DNA of 41,502 nucleotides from Klebsormidium nitens (lineage: Eukaryota; Streptophyta; Klebsormidiophyceae; Klebsormidiales; Klebsormidiaceae): assembly GCA_000708835.1 (NCBI GenBank), contig DF237660.1:1-41502 (forward strand). Reading direction: 5' to 3'. Under the pieces are notes generated by a model. The model was not told the DNA's origin, searched no databases, and saw only the letters and a program-made list of their open reading frames with translations. Within the stretch, counting starts at the first letter, position 1. Each line of letters starts with the position of its first letter. The position numbers were made by a program, and so were the translations under genes. Positions 11,501 through 21,666 of this stretch are shown here, piece by piece.

Positions 11501-14500
11501 TCAACTGCAAAGTGTGGACCGTAAGCCGGCCCGGCCGTACCACAGATTACGAAGCCGAAGGCAAGCACAGGCCACGGGTCCACACGCTGTCTTTGGTTTT
11601 AAGGAATTGTATGCCAGGCCAACTGCAAAGTGTGGACCGTAAGCCGGCCCGGCCATACCACAGATTATGAAGCCGAAGGCAAGCACAGGCCACGGGTCCA
11701 CACGTTGTCTTTGGTTTGAAGGAATTGTATGTCAGGCCAGCTGCAAGGTGTGGACCGTAAGCCGGCCGGGCCATGTCGCGGATTTTAGGGCGGACGGTAA
11801 GCACGGGGCCCCCTCCGCTTTCTCATACTGGTCCATACGTTGTCTTTGGTTTTAAAGAATCCTGTCTTCAGCCAACTGCAAGGTGTGGACCGTAAGCCGG
11901 CCCAGCCATACCACAGATTTGGAGCCGAAGGTAAGCACAGGCTCCCACCTTCCTCGGGTCCACACGTTGTCTTTGGAATTAAGAAATCATGCCTCTGGCC
12001 ATCTGCAAGGTGTGGACCGTAAGCCGGCCCGGCCACGCCACCGATTTCGAAGCCAAAGGCGGGCACGGCCCGGTCCACACGTTGTCTTTGGAATTAAGGA
12101 ATCATGTCTCTGGCCATCTGCAAGGTGTGGACCAAAGCCAAGTATCTCTCCATCGCGAAATGCAATCATAGACTCCACTTTCACGTCAGCTCATGATGTG
12201 CGTGTCCATGTGTGCAGGAATCTGAGGGGACAGAAGGCGATGGTGAAGATGTGCGCCAGCAGCCCCGATGGATGTCTGCTGCGGATCTACACGTAAGTCG
12301 AACAATGTGCGCTCCAATGACTGCTCTTTCCAGCCCCTCATGACAGTCAACCAGTGTAAAGTCTTTGAAGAAAGGGGCAACGTTGTTGCTTTGCAAAGTC
12401 TCGGATCCTCCGACCTGCTCTTTGAAACAGCCTGGAAGGCCACTGTGTCTTGATCAAGGGCGTCGAGCTGAAAGAGACCAAGTTTGAGTCGCTCGCGCGC
12501 ACCATCGTCCAGAGTTGCTTCATCCCGTCTCTAATCCCCTTGTCTTTTGCAGGACGATGGCCCTTCCTCCGACCGTGTGCATCCGGCTAGGGAGCCGCAT
12601 TCTGCTGCTGCGGAGCTGGCACCTTTGGTGAGTCCACTCGCCTTCGTGTACGGGGAATGGGCATCTTGACAGTAATCTGGTCGCTGTTGACCCGGATCGA
12701 ACCTTTGTCGCTCCGACCGCCGAGCCCCTTCCACTCGACAGTCCCGCTCAGTTCCACGCCCCACACGGCGAAGAAGTGCGAGATGAGGTACTCCAACCAG
12801 CTCACGTAGTTATAAAACTTCTCTCCCTCGTCCCAAACAAGAGCTTGCTTGTCGGGTGAAAGCGTCCACTGGCAGTAGAAGGAGGGGAACTTCTTTGCGA
12901 TGTCGTATCCCTCCCCGGAATAGATGCGCTTGCGCACATGTCTGTCGATCTTTACCGGGCGCTTCTCGACAATTGCGTAAGGGAGCTCCAGGTCCTCCTC
13001 GTGGCGGTGGTCGTACACGGCTTCCAGAATAGCGGTCTCCTCAGCAGTCAAGGGTCGAGAAAGGGCGAAGTGACCGGTGAAATGCGTGTCGTAGCCCATG
13101 ATTGCAATGCCCTTTGAGTGCAAAAGCGTTTCCCCTAAGTATGGCAAAAGCGCGTGCTGAGCCGCTTTCCAAATCTTTCGCCCCCAGGTTCGATCTCGGG
13201 AAGAGGGGGCAGGGGGGTCCCCATCGGTGGCGCGCCGACCAGTTAAGAAGAAGCCACGGTAAGCCCGTTGCGCACTTGATTTGATCGTCCTGGGCTCAAC
13301 TGTTGATTCTGTCGTTGGAAAAGCCGTGCATCGAGTGAGCAGCCTGGAGAGGTGCCTCTTCAGGTGGTGTAGGCCGTGCTGTCAGCCCTGCTCAAAGTAG
13401 CAGGCTCGTGTCTGAAGGGGGTTTTTGCCACTAACCAGACTCGCTAACCAAGCACTAACCATAGCATGCAAGTCTGATTAGCAGCTCCTAACCAGACCCG
13501 GAACACCGCAGCTTCTTTCTACTAACTCGACATTCCCTTCATGCACAGGAAACGCACCAAGCCGAGTCCTGCCCCAATGGACGAGGCGACCCGAACCGCT
13601 GGACAAGCGGCTCTTCAAGCTCATTTCCGCAACCTCAGGGAATCGAGGCTCCATGGAACCTGGCAGGAGGGGCAAGTTGTACAGCTAACTGATCCGGGTG
13701 ATCCTGGAGACTCGCTTCATGCTCCCGACGCCGTAAGTCGTCCGCAAATCTGTGGCCTTTGGAGCCAGCTAGACCGCGCAAACCGCTGGCAATCATAATT
13801 GGCTTGTGCGCACAGCCTTGCAAGACTCTTGACAAGCAGGGTGCAGTGCCCCGAATTTGAGATTGAGACTTTGTAAAGCACGTTTTTGTCGGAATGGTTA
13901 CTGTACATGATCTGTAGCCTCTGCTGGCACTGCCTCCTCCAATCTTATGCAGGCCTGCCCCCACTCCAACCAGCGTTTCAGTCCCGTTTATTAGTGCTCG
14001 CTTCAAAACTCACCCGTCTGCTATATTTTTGCCCTCAGGTCCTTGATGAGGAAGCGAGACCATCGACATCACTGGCGCCAAGGACTGGTCGACCAGCTCA
14101 AAAGAAGCGAAGGTGAGTTCTGTGGCCGACTTGGTGCGTCATTCTTGGCTCACCTGGTGCATCATGCAACCGAAAGCGGTGCAAGCAGTAAAGGAAGGGC
14201 AAAAGAAAGATGTACTCCTTTGTTTATCGCAGGTTCTTTTTGCCAGTGCCGAAAGAGCGTCCGACTTGTAATTCTGTCATCAACTCAACTTCCTTTATCC
14301 CACAGCAAACGGGCAAAGCCAAGTCCTGCCCCATTGGACGAGGCGGCTCGGGCGGCTAATCGAGTGGCGGTTGAAGCTCATTTTGGGGCACTGGAGAGAT
14401 CGAGGCCCCATCGAATCCGGCACGAGGGGCAAGCTGTACATCGAGCGGAGTCGTCCGATCTGGGAGGGCCGCACCATGCCGTGGTAAGTGACCTGCAGCC

Positions 14501-17500
14501 CTAGTACCCTTTGCACCTCTTGCGGGCGCCTATGTCACTGCTGGGCGCCGTGGGCCATCATGTCTGCACCTCAAGTCACGCAAGACACCGTGCAGACTGC
14601 TCAAGTCAAGACTTGCTGGGTTTGATTTCGAACTCTGCGGTTGTCATTTGCTCTCAATCCTGAGGTTGGCGTACCATCATGAAAGCAAGTAAGGAATAGG
14701 CCAACTTCCTTTGTGAACAGCCAACAGTGCAGGGTCTTGAGGAGTTCGATTCGCCACCTGTGTACCACTTCAGACACCAGAAAGCCCATGATCCGTCCAA
14801 TTTCGCTCACAAGCATTTTGACCTCTCTTTGCAGGCAGCAGCGCGACCGATGCTGGAGGCGCTGGGGGCGGAGGAGCAGATCGCCCAAGAGGCAGCTGCA
14901 GTCGAGGCCCATGTGGACGCGGCCCAGAACGACATAGAGGGCCAGCAGGAGCGCGAGTGAGCCACTGCTGCTTTGTGTTGCTTTGCGTCTGTGTGTGTCG
15001 ACCAGCTGCCTGCACGAATGATTCTCAAACTTCGTCTTGGCCAGGTTGTATTGGGATGCGATTCTCTGGCCGTTTTGATGGAGGCATGCGCGGTGGACCG
15101 TTCCCAAGGGCTTTCTGGAAATGTTTGAGAGGAGAAGTGGGATTGAATACGATAGGAGAAACGGAACGAGCGTTGGGAATGGAGCGCATTCGAAGCACTG
15201 AGAATGCCTGGTTTTTGCAGGCACTCCGAGATGGCGATGCAGCAGCACGTTCTGCAAAGCCCACAGGAGCAAGAGACGCTCGGAGACGCTGAGGTGAGCC
15301 TGACGTCAACATTTGCTGACGGCGGGCACGAACCTCCCCCCTCTCCTTTGTGTTCTTTCAACTGGTCCACACGTTGTCGTTGGTACTAAGGAATGCTGTC
15401 TTCAGCCAATTGCAAGGTGTGGACCGTAAGCCGGCCCGGCCATACCGGGTTGGCAAGACAAACGGTGGGCATGCGCCCCCACTTAATGGGTCCACACCTT
15501 GTACTTGGTTATAAGGGAACGAGGCTTCAGCCATTTGCAAGGTGTGGACCATGTCGAGGCAAGCAGTTTGTAGGCTCGAGTGTGAGATTTTTCGCTGAAT
15601 TGCATGCTCCTGTGTTTTCTGCAGGAGCCCGAGGCGCCCCAGCAGATCTGGGGGGTTCCTGCCGAGGATGTCGGCAACGCGACAAGCTCGCCCGCCAGTG
15701 CAGAACTCTGTCAGCCCAGCACAGCCCCCGACCTCGACGAGCCTGCCCAATCTGGGAATTGGGTTTCGACGGAAGATGTAAGTCTCAATTGCTCCAGAGA
15801 AACGCTCAATGATAACTGATCAAATCACGTCGTGTATGCTTGGTCCGTAGTAATCGTCAAAGCTGAGCGGTTGTTGATCCTCTTCTTCGCTGAAGTAACA
15901 AACATTGAGGCCTTCAGGGTCTGTATCCAACTGATATCTGATGTAGGGAGCCACCGAGCTCCTGTCCCAGTCCTTAAAGCCGCCATCCTCTGTGAACTCC
16001 TTCAGCAGGTCCGGCCGTTGCAATTTACTTGTGTTGCCGCACTTGCCCATTCGACGAAGGTCGTCGATTGCCTCCAAGGCAGCTTCTAGGAACAGCCTTG
16101 CCCTGTCGCAAGCCTCCTTGTCATTGCGATCGAGCTCAAAGAGATCCTGTAGTTGCTCGTTCGAGATTGGTGCTCCTTTTCCGGCGGCGAAAGACATGAG
16201 ATTTTGCCTTTCTGCAGCACAACGCTTCCCTAAGTAAAAATCTTCATCACAAGTCGTCTGTGGCCGCGCCCCCTTGTTCGGACCCCATCATTGACCTGGT
16301 CCTTCTTTTGTGCAGGATGTCCCTGTGGTGGCGCCCGCCTCTCGAGTGCGCCCTGGCGAGACTCTGGTCCACAGCGAGCACGACGGAAAACTGTTGACCG
16401 TCAAGAAGGCGGCGCTGGGCACCTTTTTCTTCGCCAAGCGCAAGTTCGACGATAAGGTTGACTACCGGGATGCGAAGAACGGGCCGCAGGGTTTCTGCCG
16501 ACGTTATGGAGAAGTGCTCCGCCATCAGGTCGAAATCCGTCGCCTGCGCCCCTCTCGGGAGTTTGGGTCCTACCCAGACTGGCCCTCGGCGTTCCCCAAA
16601 CTGCGCAGCGAGCCTCACTTGGAGGAGGCCATCAAAGCGGGGTGTCCCTGCAAGCCGTACCTGGATCTGGAGAGAGACGGGGGGCTGCCGGACGGGGAGA
16701 CCCTCGAGACGGTCATTGCGGCCTTTGAGGAGGCAATCACGATCGTCTTCAACTTGGACTACGGCCTCAAGCTCCCAGCGGAAGCCTTCAACTGGATCCC
16801 CTGCGACTACGGGCCGGGCGGCAAGTTTAGCCTGCACCTGGTCGTCTCCTCCCATTCCCCCCAGTTTGTCTTCCGGTCCAACCTGGCAGCCCCGGCGGAC
16901 CCTCAGGGAGCGGGCCATCTCGCGAGAAAGCTCGGCCAGCGCTTGCCCGACCGCTATGCCGAGCTCATCGACCAGTCGGTGTACACGAGGAACCGGGGAA
17001 TCAGACTCCCCTACTGCTCCAAACCCTCCACTCCTCAAAGCCGCCTCATCCCCCTGGACGAGAGCAAGCCGTACGCGGACGCCTGCATCACCTGGTTCGA
17101 TGACCACGTCCAGACGATCAAGGTCCCCAGCAGCGAGATCCCCGACGTCGTGCGAGCGGGGCGTCCCCGCAGCAGGCCCGAGCATTTCCGGTACCAAAGC
17201 CCCAAGGTCGCAAGCATGTATGAGATCCAGAGGTGCACCGAGCTCATCCAGACGCTGCACCCGACGGCTTACCGCAGGGGGTCGGCAAACTCGCTGAACT
17301 TCAGCTGGCACGATCGGAGCGAGCCGTGCTACTCGGGGCACGTGCATGCTGGGGGGAGGGACATCCTCTGCATCGCGGCCCCGGAGAAGAACGCAGTCTT
17401 TGCCAAGTGCTGCAGCGAGCGAATCGATCCAACGACGGGCGTGTGCTGCAAGGACCTGCCGTCCAAGTACCTCGGGCCGTACTGGGTGGATTGCGATACG

Positions 17501-20500
17501 TGGAAGGACGGTGCTGTGGAGATCGACATGAAGTACCTGCAGCGGAACCCGCTGGCTGCCGCGCCCATGGACCTGGAGCAGATCCGTGGCGGCTTCCGCC
17601 CCCTGACCAACGGGGTCGTTTTAACGACATCATGAACAAGTAAGATCGTTCACTGCGCAAGGGACCTTGGTGCGCGCGCGCTTCAGGCGTAAACGTGTGA
17701 GTCTGGTCGCTGTTGCTTGGTAAGTGCTGCGTCGCTGGTCGCTGGACTCTTAGGCTCAGTTTGTCTGGGATTCTGCTTGGTACTATTGGCAGCCGGTTAG
17801 CGCTGGTCTTGGGCAGATGTTGTGCGTTGGGGAATAGAGGATCGTGCAGAGAACTTGAGGCAAACAGCAGGCTGATCAGCCCTGCTGTTGGAAGGTGTTT
17901 AGACGCTTTTAGGTCTGGTTGACCCCAGGATTTTGATCGCTGTCAAGGAATCGGGACCAGATCTGAGTTGGGAGGCCGAATACATGCCTTTTTCAGAGGG
18001 TTTTGGCAGCGTACAACGCTGCAAACCTGGTTGTGATCAGCGCTGTAAGTCTGCTTGTAGTTGTGTGCTGTTTTGCGTCCGTTCAAAGGGTGCTTGTTAG
18101 CGTTTGAGCAAGGGTTTTGCAGCAAGAACCAGACTGCTGTCGCGCCCCGTGGCGCATGCGTGTCGCTCACATTTTGGCAGCCTAGATAGCGCTTCAGATC
18201 AGATCAGCTGACACCTGATTTGAGGACACCCCGGCGTCAGATTCGGAGCGATTTGGGATTGTGAAGCAGCTTGCAGACAGCCGTCAGGTGTCGAGACTTG
18301 AGGCGCATCTCAAATTGCATCAAGAGCGCGCGTTTGTGGCTGTGGTGGTCAGACAGACAGGGAGGATAGGCAGCTCGACTGTAGTGCATACTGAGGTGTT
18401 GGTGCTTCAGTCTTGCAGCCGTCTTTAGTTTTCGGAAAGCCAGCGCTGTTTAGCGAAAGGGTCTTCATAAGGTTCCTTTGAAATTCTGAACGTTCTTACA
18501 ACCTTTTCGTGCAGGTGGCAGGAGGGTCAGTACAAAGCCGTGATGCTGAGGAGTCCCATGGGGAGCGGAAAGAGCACGCTTCTTCAAGCCCTCTTGGCTG
18601 AAGAACCTGAGCCCGAGACGGTCAACATGGCCTCTTACCGTCGCACGCAAGCTCTGGACGCTCAGGGCAAGCACAAGGACTTTTCTCACTACGAAGTCCT
18701 CAAGCAGGCAGATGGGCGCGAGGTCGGCGGGCGCTTCATCAGGCCTCTCGCCCACAGGGAGCTCCACCCCCGCGTCATTTGCCAGGTCGACAGCCTGCCC
18801 GGCCTGCTGGCTGAGGATGACGAGGACGCCCCCGCGTTCGACCTGCTCGTCCTGGACGAGAGCGAGTCAATCTTGGCACATCTGTCTGCCAACACGCTTC
18901 GCGAGAGGCACACCGTCATTCGGCTCCTGGTGAGAATGATGAGCAGAGCGCAGCGGATCATCTGCATGGACGGGCACTTGGGGCAGCGGACGTTCGAGTT
19001 CCTCACCATGCACGGGATTTCGTGCTCCCCCGTGGTGGTCAACACCCATCCCCCGGAGCGGCCCCTCCAGGTTGAGTTCGTTCACGGCAAGAACAAAGGG
19101 CTCCCAAAGTGGGAGGGGGCGATCTTTGAGGCGCTGGAGGCCGGCCGCAACGTCTTTGTGGTGAGCATGTCCTCCGACAAAGCACGAGAGTTGGGGGCGA
19201 TGGTCGCGGATCGGGCCGTCGTAGAGAACGACCAGATCTTGATCATCACCCGACACTCAGACGGTGCGGTCAAGCGGGGGCTGCAAGACGTGAACGTGCA
19301 GTGGCGAAAGCGGCTCGTAATCATTAGCCCCACGGTTGAAGCAGGCGTGGACTTCAATCAGCGTTGGTTTCATCAGATGTTCCTGTACATCTGCCCGAAA
19401 AGCACGCACCCGAGGGGCTTGGATCAGATGAAGGGGCGTGTGCGGAAGCTGGAAGACCAACGGGTCCTGTGTTACGTCCAAGAGGGCATCAGGCTGCCCG
19501 CTGAAGGGTCGCTGGGGGACAGCTTCTTGACGAAGATGAAGACCGATTCGGGCAGCATTGCGAGGCTGGGGCTCGAAGAGACCTATCAGTGGTTTTTGAA
19601 CCAGGATCAGAGGGGCGGGCTAGGGGTGAACTGTGCGGGTCCGATAACCCGCCTTCTCGCTCACAATGAGAAAGAGCTCTCTAACGGACAGACGCATTTC
19701 TACGAAGAGTTTACAGACCTGTTGCGGAGCGACGGCCACATTGTCTTGGGCGTGCCTGTCGAGGAGTCGGATGACGGTGAGGCGGTCGAAGTGAATCCAG
19801 GCGGCTCGGAAGAAGGAGGGCGCAGGGGCAAGTATCTTCTTGAGGCGATGATCCGCGCCCCTAATATCTCGCAAGCCCAGTTTGCCGACATCGAAGCACG
19901 GGTCCGCAAGAACCAAGACCATGAGGGGGAGATAATTTCGATGGAGAAGTACCAGCTGGCGCGGTTTTACGACGTGCCACACCTGAACGAGGACTTCCTG
20001 CGAACGGTCGGTCCGTACCCAATCCACGCGGTTGATTTTCTCGAGCAGGTGGTTGACGAAGGGTACAAACATGAGGAAGCGGAGATTGGACGGCACAGGT
20101 ACCCCCCTCTGATGGCAGATATGGCCAGGGAGCTCTTAAGGGTATTGGGATTCGGGCACCCGCTCGACTTGGCTCACAAAACGGCCCCTCTTGAGGCGCT
20201 GAGGCCGCAACTTGCTGGAACTGCCTTCTTCCAGAATTACTCGGAGAACGCCAGGTTATTCCATACTCGGGCAACAGGCGCAGCTGACGCATTGGCCTAC
20301 CAGAAGTCGGCCACGATCGGTCTTAACCACGTCTTCTCGGCGTTGGGACTGCGCTTGAAGGCAAGGAACCTGGGCAAGCTGGAGGTGAACGATGGGAAGA
20401 GCTCAACAGGCAAGCAGCGAAGACGGAAGATTCGATACGGAGGCTGGTATTTATCGCGAAACCCTCGGAGCACGACCCGTCCTGTATGTGGTCCTCCCGG

Positions 20501-20672
20501 GGTAGACGTGATGGCTCAGTTGTTGAAGCTTCGTCTGGAGCATTCGGATGCGTTGAAGGCGAGGATTCCGGCAACTTTGAGGGATTACGTGGACGGACTT
20601 CGCTTAGCATGGCCGGAACTCGTCCAGGACAGGAGGTGCGAGATCGAAGTAGGACCAAGAGAGGTGGAATAG
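6731..20672 (+). CDS. Multi-exon PrimPol-UL9-type helicase fusion gene (gene-level entry)
   Basis: Twenty-one exons chain by GT-AG sites with matching phases: 6731-7256, 7651-7794, 7943-8023, 8191-8259, 8427-8560 (or ending 8482), 8772-8855, 9161-9325, 9509-9610, 9934-10449, 10885-11100, 12218-12292, 12553-12627, 13188-13258, 13549-13732, 14039-14112, 14306-14483, 14835-14956, 15221-15293, 15625-15777, 16316-17639 and 18515-20672. The product is about 2,170 residues: a Cys-rich N-terminal part, a long acidic and Ser/Pro-rich linker, a herpes-type primase, then a UL9-type helicase. Nineteen junctions are phase-perfect. The twentieth (17639/18515) is one base short, next to a TTTT run at 17619-17622. 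The predicted role is initiating and priming DNA replication of a mobile or viral replicon in the nucleus. The true start is not identified (phase 0 at 6731). Two antisense genes lie in its introns. Confidence 0.75.
10605..10739 (+). repeat. Short direct repeat within intron 9
   Basis: CACGTTGCTGGAAGTKAGG occurs at about 10605-10624 and again at 10721-10739, about 115 bp apart, in the 435-bp intron 10450-10884. It looks like a small local duplication; no function is suggested. Confidence 0.5.
11323..12133 (+). repeat. Tandem cluster of seven 62-bp dyad elements (left inner cluster)
   Basis: Copies at 11323-11385, 11459-11520, 11577-11638, 11695-11756, 11830-11891, 11957-12018 and 12072-12133. 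Each begins GGTCCACACGTTGTCTTTGG, has a TTTTAAGGAAT-like centre, and ends CTGCAAGGTGTGGACC, so the ends form an inverted repeat of about 12 bp. Spacers of about 57-73 bp are also repeated (GTAAGCCGGCCCGGCC, then GAAGCCGAAGGCAAGCAC). The array lies in intron 10 of the primase-helicase gene. It could be hairpin-forming miniature elements or an array of protein-binding dyads. Confidence 0.9.
12587..13099 (-). CDS. Phage/virus-type conserved protein nested antisense in intron 12
   Basis: Starts at ATG 13099 (MGYDTHFTGHFALSRPLT) and runs 170 codons. Conserved-looking blocks are YCQWTLS, VWDEGEKFYNYVSWLEYLI and the following hydrophobic HFFAVWGVELSG. I recall this MGYxxxFxG...CQW...W..GEKFYNY..WL.YLI pattern from a family of uncharacterised phage and bacterial proteins, without a known function. 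It is intronless and lies on the opposite strand, filling intron 12 of the primase-helicase gene and overlapping its exon 12 by about 40 bp at the 3' end. A TACTTAGGGG-type element stands about 41 nt before ATG. An earlier in-frame start at 13147 is less likely because homology-like sequence begins at MGYD. Confidence 0.65.
   Translation of the reverse strand: MGYDTHFTGHFALSRPLTAEETAILEAVYDHRHEEDLELPYAIVEKRPVKIDRHVRKRIYSGEGYDIAKKFPSFYCQWTLSPDKQALVWDEGEKFYNYVSWLEYLISHFFAVWGVELSGTVEWKGLGGRSDKGSIRVNSDQITVKMPIPRTRRRVDSPKVPAPQQQNAAP
13126..13141 (-). promoter_or_regulatory. TACTTAGGGGAAACGC element upstream of the nested gene
   Basis: On the minus strand TACTTAGGGGAAACGCTTTT begins 41-42 nt before ATG 13099. 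The element at 16223-16236 has nearly the same text and distance, including a shared AAAGG near the start codon. Role as a gene-specific promoter element is inferred. Confidence 0.4.
13188..14483 (+). repeat. Duplicated exon pair inside the primase-helicase gene
   Basis: Exons 13+14 (13188-13258, 13549-13732) and 15+16 (14039-14112, 14306-14483) are paralogous. Exon 14 starts KRTKPSPAPMDEATRTAGQA and exon 16 starts KRAKPSPAPLDEAARAANRV. Both continue with AHF, SR.H, EGQ.V and end before GTAAG. The partner exons 13 and 15 both begin with V, end in a basic KKKPR/KKRR tail and use a phase-2 donor. The copies have diverged but kept phase, which argues that both are or were translated. Confidence 0.75.
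15363..15550 (+). repeat. Two 62-bp dyad elements (third left cluster)
   Basis: Copies at 15363-15425 and 15489-15550 with the same inverted ends GGTCCACACSTTG and CAAGGTGTGGACC, separated by a GTAAGCCGGCCCGGCC-type spacer. They lie in intron 18 of the primase-helicase gene. Confidence 0.85.
15820..16197 (-). CDS. Small acidic protein nested antisense in intron 19
   Basis: ATG at 16197 opens a 125-codon frame (MSFAAGKGAPISNEQLQDLF at the start, acidic FSEEEDQQ and SFDDYYGPS near the end). It sits wholly inside intron 19 (15778-16315) of the primase-helicase gene on the opposite strand. I do not recognise a family. Evidence that it is real: an uninterrupted frame filling most of the intron, protein-like composition, and a TACTTAGGGAAGCG element 38 nt before ATG closely matching the one before the other nested gene at 13099. 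It may be an accessory gene of the mobile block. Confidence 0.5.
   Translation of the reverse strand: MSFAAGKGAPISNEQLQDLFELDRNDKEACDRARLFLEAALEAIDDLRRMGKCGNTSKLQRPDLLKEFTEDGGFKDWDRSSVAPYIRYQLDTDPEGLNVCYFSEEEDQQPLSFDDYYGPSIHDVI
16223..16236 (-). promoter_or_regulatory. TACTTAGGGAAGCG element upstream of the nested gene
   Basis: ACTTAGGG begins 38 nt before ATG 16197. It differs from the 13126-13141 element by one G and one A/G change, and both are followed by a TGC and an AAAGG before the start codon. Confidence 0.4.
16316..17639 (+). CDS. Herpes UL52-type archaeo-eukaryotic primase exon
   Basis: A single large exon after a TTTTGTGCAG acceptor. Counting from 16310, the AEP catalytic motifs are YLDLE (D119, E121), GKFSLHLVV (S174, H176) and DQSVYTRNRGIRLP (D221, with the RxxR-like basic residues). 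A C-terminal Cys/His set, C340, H344/H346, C354 and C367-C368, matches the UL52-type zinc-binding element. It would synthesise primers, or act as a PrimPol, on the element's own DNA. The frame closes at 17635, but another frame continues to a strong donor (GTAAGA, 17640) whose phase fits the helicase exon. The switch is at TTTT 17619-17622, so one base appears missing. If the stop is real, the primase is a separate or truncated product. Confidence 0.85.
18515..20672 (+). CDS. Herpes UL9-type replication-origin-binding helicase exon
   Basis: Exon after a TTTTCGTGCAG acceptor, running to a TAG at 20670. Counting from 18540, SF2 motifs are Walker A SPMGSGKST (5-13), a UL9-like CQVDSL (81-86), Walker B VLDESES (104-110), MDGHLG (143-148), ISPTVEAGVDF (262-272) and the QMKGRVRKL arginine motif (296-304). 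This order and wording match the origin-binding-protein helicases (Origin_bpb/UL9 family). About 400 further residues have no recognised domain and may bind DNA. Joined in phase to the primase exon across an 875-bp intron (17640-18514), subject to the one-base gap noted there. Expected role: melting the replicon's origin and loading the fused primase. Confidence 0.85.
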
Positions 20673-21100
20673 AGGTAGCAATGAATGCGAGCCGTACTGT
20701 GGACTGGAAGTCTGGAGCAATTTGGTCAGGCTAGAGTGTGGTCCGCGTCTTACAGATGGCCGTCAGGCTGCAGTCTTATTTAATCTAGCAATTTGAAATA
20801 TGCGAACCAATATGTATGCTTTTTAGGTTTTGCCAATCTGCGTGCCAACCCGTTTTCAGGAACGCCGCAAGCCAAATCTTTTATAGACCCTAATTGCCTT
20901 CAAGAGTGGGTACACGCGCAATGAATTATAGAGACGTTGAGTGGCATGGTCAATGTGTATATCATTGCATCCAGCGTGCAAGAGGCGTCCAAATGCGCAA
21001 CCTCGGTGTTGCTGCATTATTGCACGCTCGCTAAGTCGCAAGCCGCATACATACTTAGAGAGATGGCTCGGCTCAAAGATATCAACTGAACAGCCCTGCC
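20673..21100. other. Intergenic gap between helicase and HIRAN gene
   Basis: No gene seen. GC falls here relative to the helicase exon, marking the entry into the compact intronless block. A TACTTAGAG element lies at 21052-21060. Confidence 0.5.
21052..21060 (+). promoter_or_regulatory. TACTTAGAG element before the HIRAN gene
   Basis: TACTTAGAGAGA lies about 48 nt before ATG 21101, a placement comparable to the elements before the nested genes. Core match is short, so chance cannot be excluded. Confidence 0.25.
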
Positions 21101-21502
21101 ATGGAGCACCTCGCAGATGGACGCATACTATGCCGAGCCAGTGGGGTCACCTTTGAAGGTCGCCAGAATCGCATACGCATGCTTCGTCCTGGCCAAGAGC
21201 TCGTGCTTCGCAAGCAACTAATGGACGGATATAGCGCGTTTGGCATCGGCATCTTTGACCCTACGGATCGTGACTCCTCGCCTTTAGGCTTCATAGCGCG
21301 CGAAATCAAGTACCATAGAGTGTTCGACCCGATTCGCAGAGGGTCCGAGGTGCAAGCACGATTGCACCGCGTCAATCGGGGAAGCCGGGGCCGCTACGGA
21401 CCGTGGGGGTTTCAAGTGGAGATTGTGGACAATCCGGGCTCCAGTATATGCTACGATCCCGCTTTGGACGACACGCTCTGCGAGATTGTAATAAGAGATT
21501 GA
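21101..21502 (+). CDS. Stand-alone HIRAN-domain protein
   Basis: A 133-residue intronless protein. The stretch ASGVTFEGRQNRIRMLRPGQ, then ELVLRKQ, SAFGIGIFD, PLGFIAREI and a closing VQARLHRV, follows the HIRAN layout (beta-rich OB-like fold with a conserved GVxxEGR start and LGxIxRxxA turn). HIRAN domains bind DNA ends and are fused to SNF2 proteins such as HLTF, but solo copies occur in phage and mobile elements. It heads a same-strand run with the recombinase and primase-helicase, so a role in handling replication or recombination ends is reasonable but inferred. Confidence 0.7.
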   Translation: MEHLADGRILCRASGVTFEGRQNRIRMLRPGQELVLRKQLMDGYSAFGIGIFDPTDRDSSPLGFIAREIKYHRVFDPIRRGSEVQARLHRVNRGSRGRYGPWGFQVEIVDNPGSSICYDPALDDTLCEIVIRD

Positions 21503-21666
21503 TCATAGTTTGAAGGCCGTTCGGCGTTAGACTTTCCATAGCTCTACCCTCAACGGCTGATACCGTCTACCTGTAGCTCGAGACATTTATTAGAGGCAAC
21601 AACAATCGATCGTGTTTGAATGGTACCTCGTAAATTTTGCCTAGAGACAAAATCTGAACGGTTTGT

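Noticed and set aside
11323-12133. CRISPR-like regular array
   Set aside because: Spacers are themselves repeated and the repeat has long internal structure; the DNA is eukaryotic.
14601-15272. Minus-strand open frame of 223 codons
   Set aside because: Crosses plus-strand exons 17-18, lacks any motif and has no TACTTAGGG-type element upstream, unlike the accepted nested genes.
16247-17347. Long minus-strand open frame (366 codons) opposite the primase exon
   Set aside because: Mirror of a GC-rich coding exon with strong family motifs on the plus strand; its own translation shows no family.
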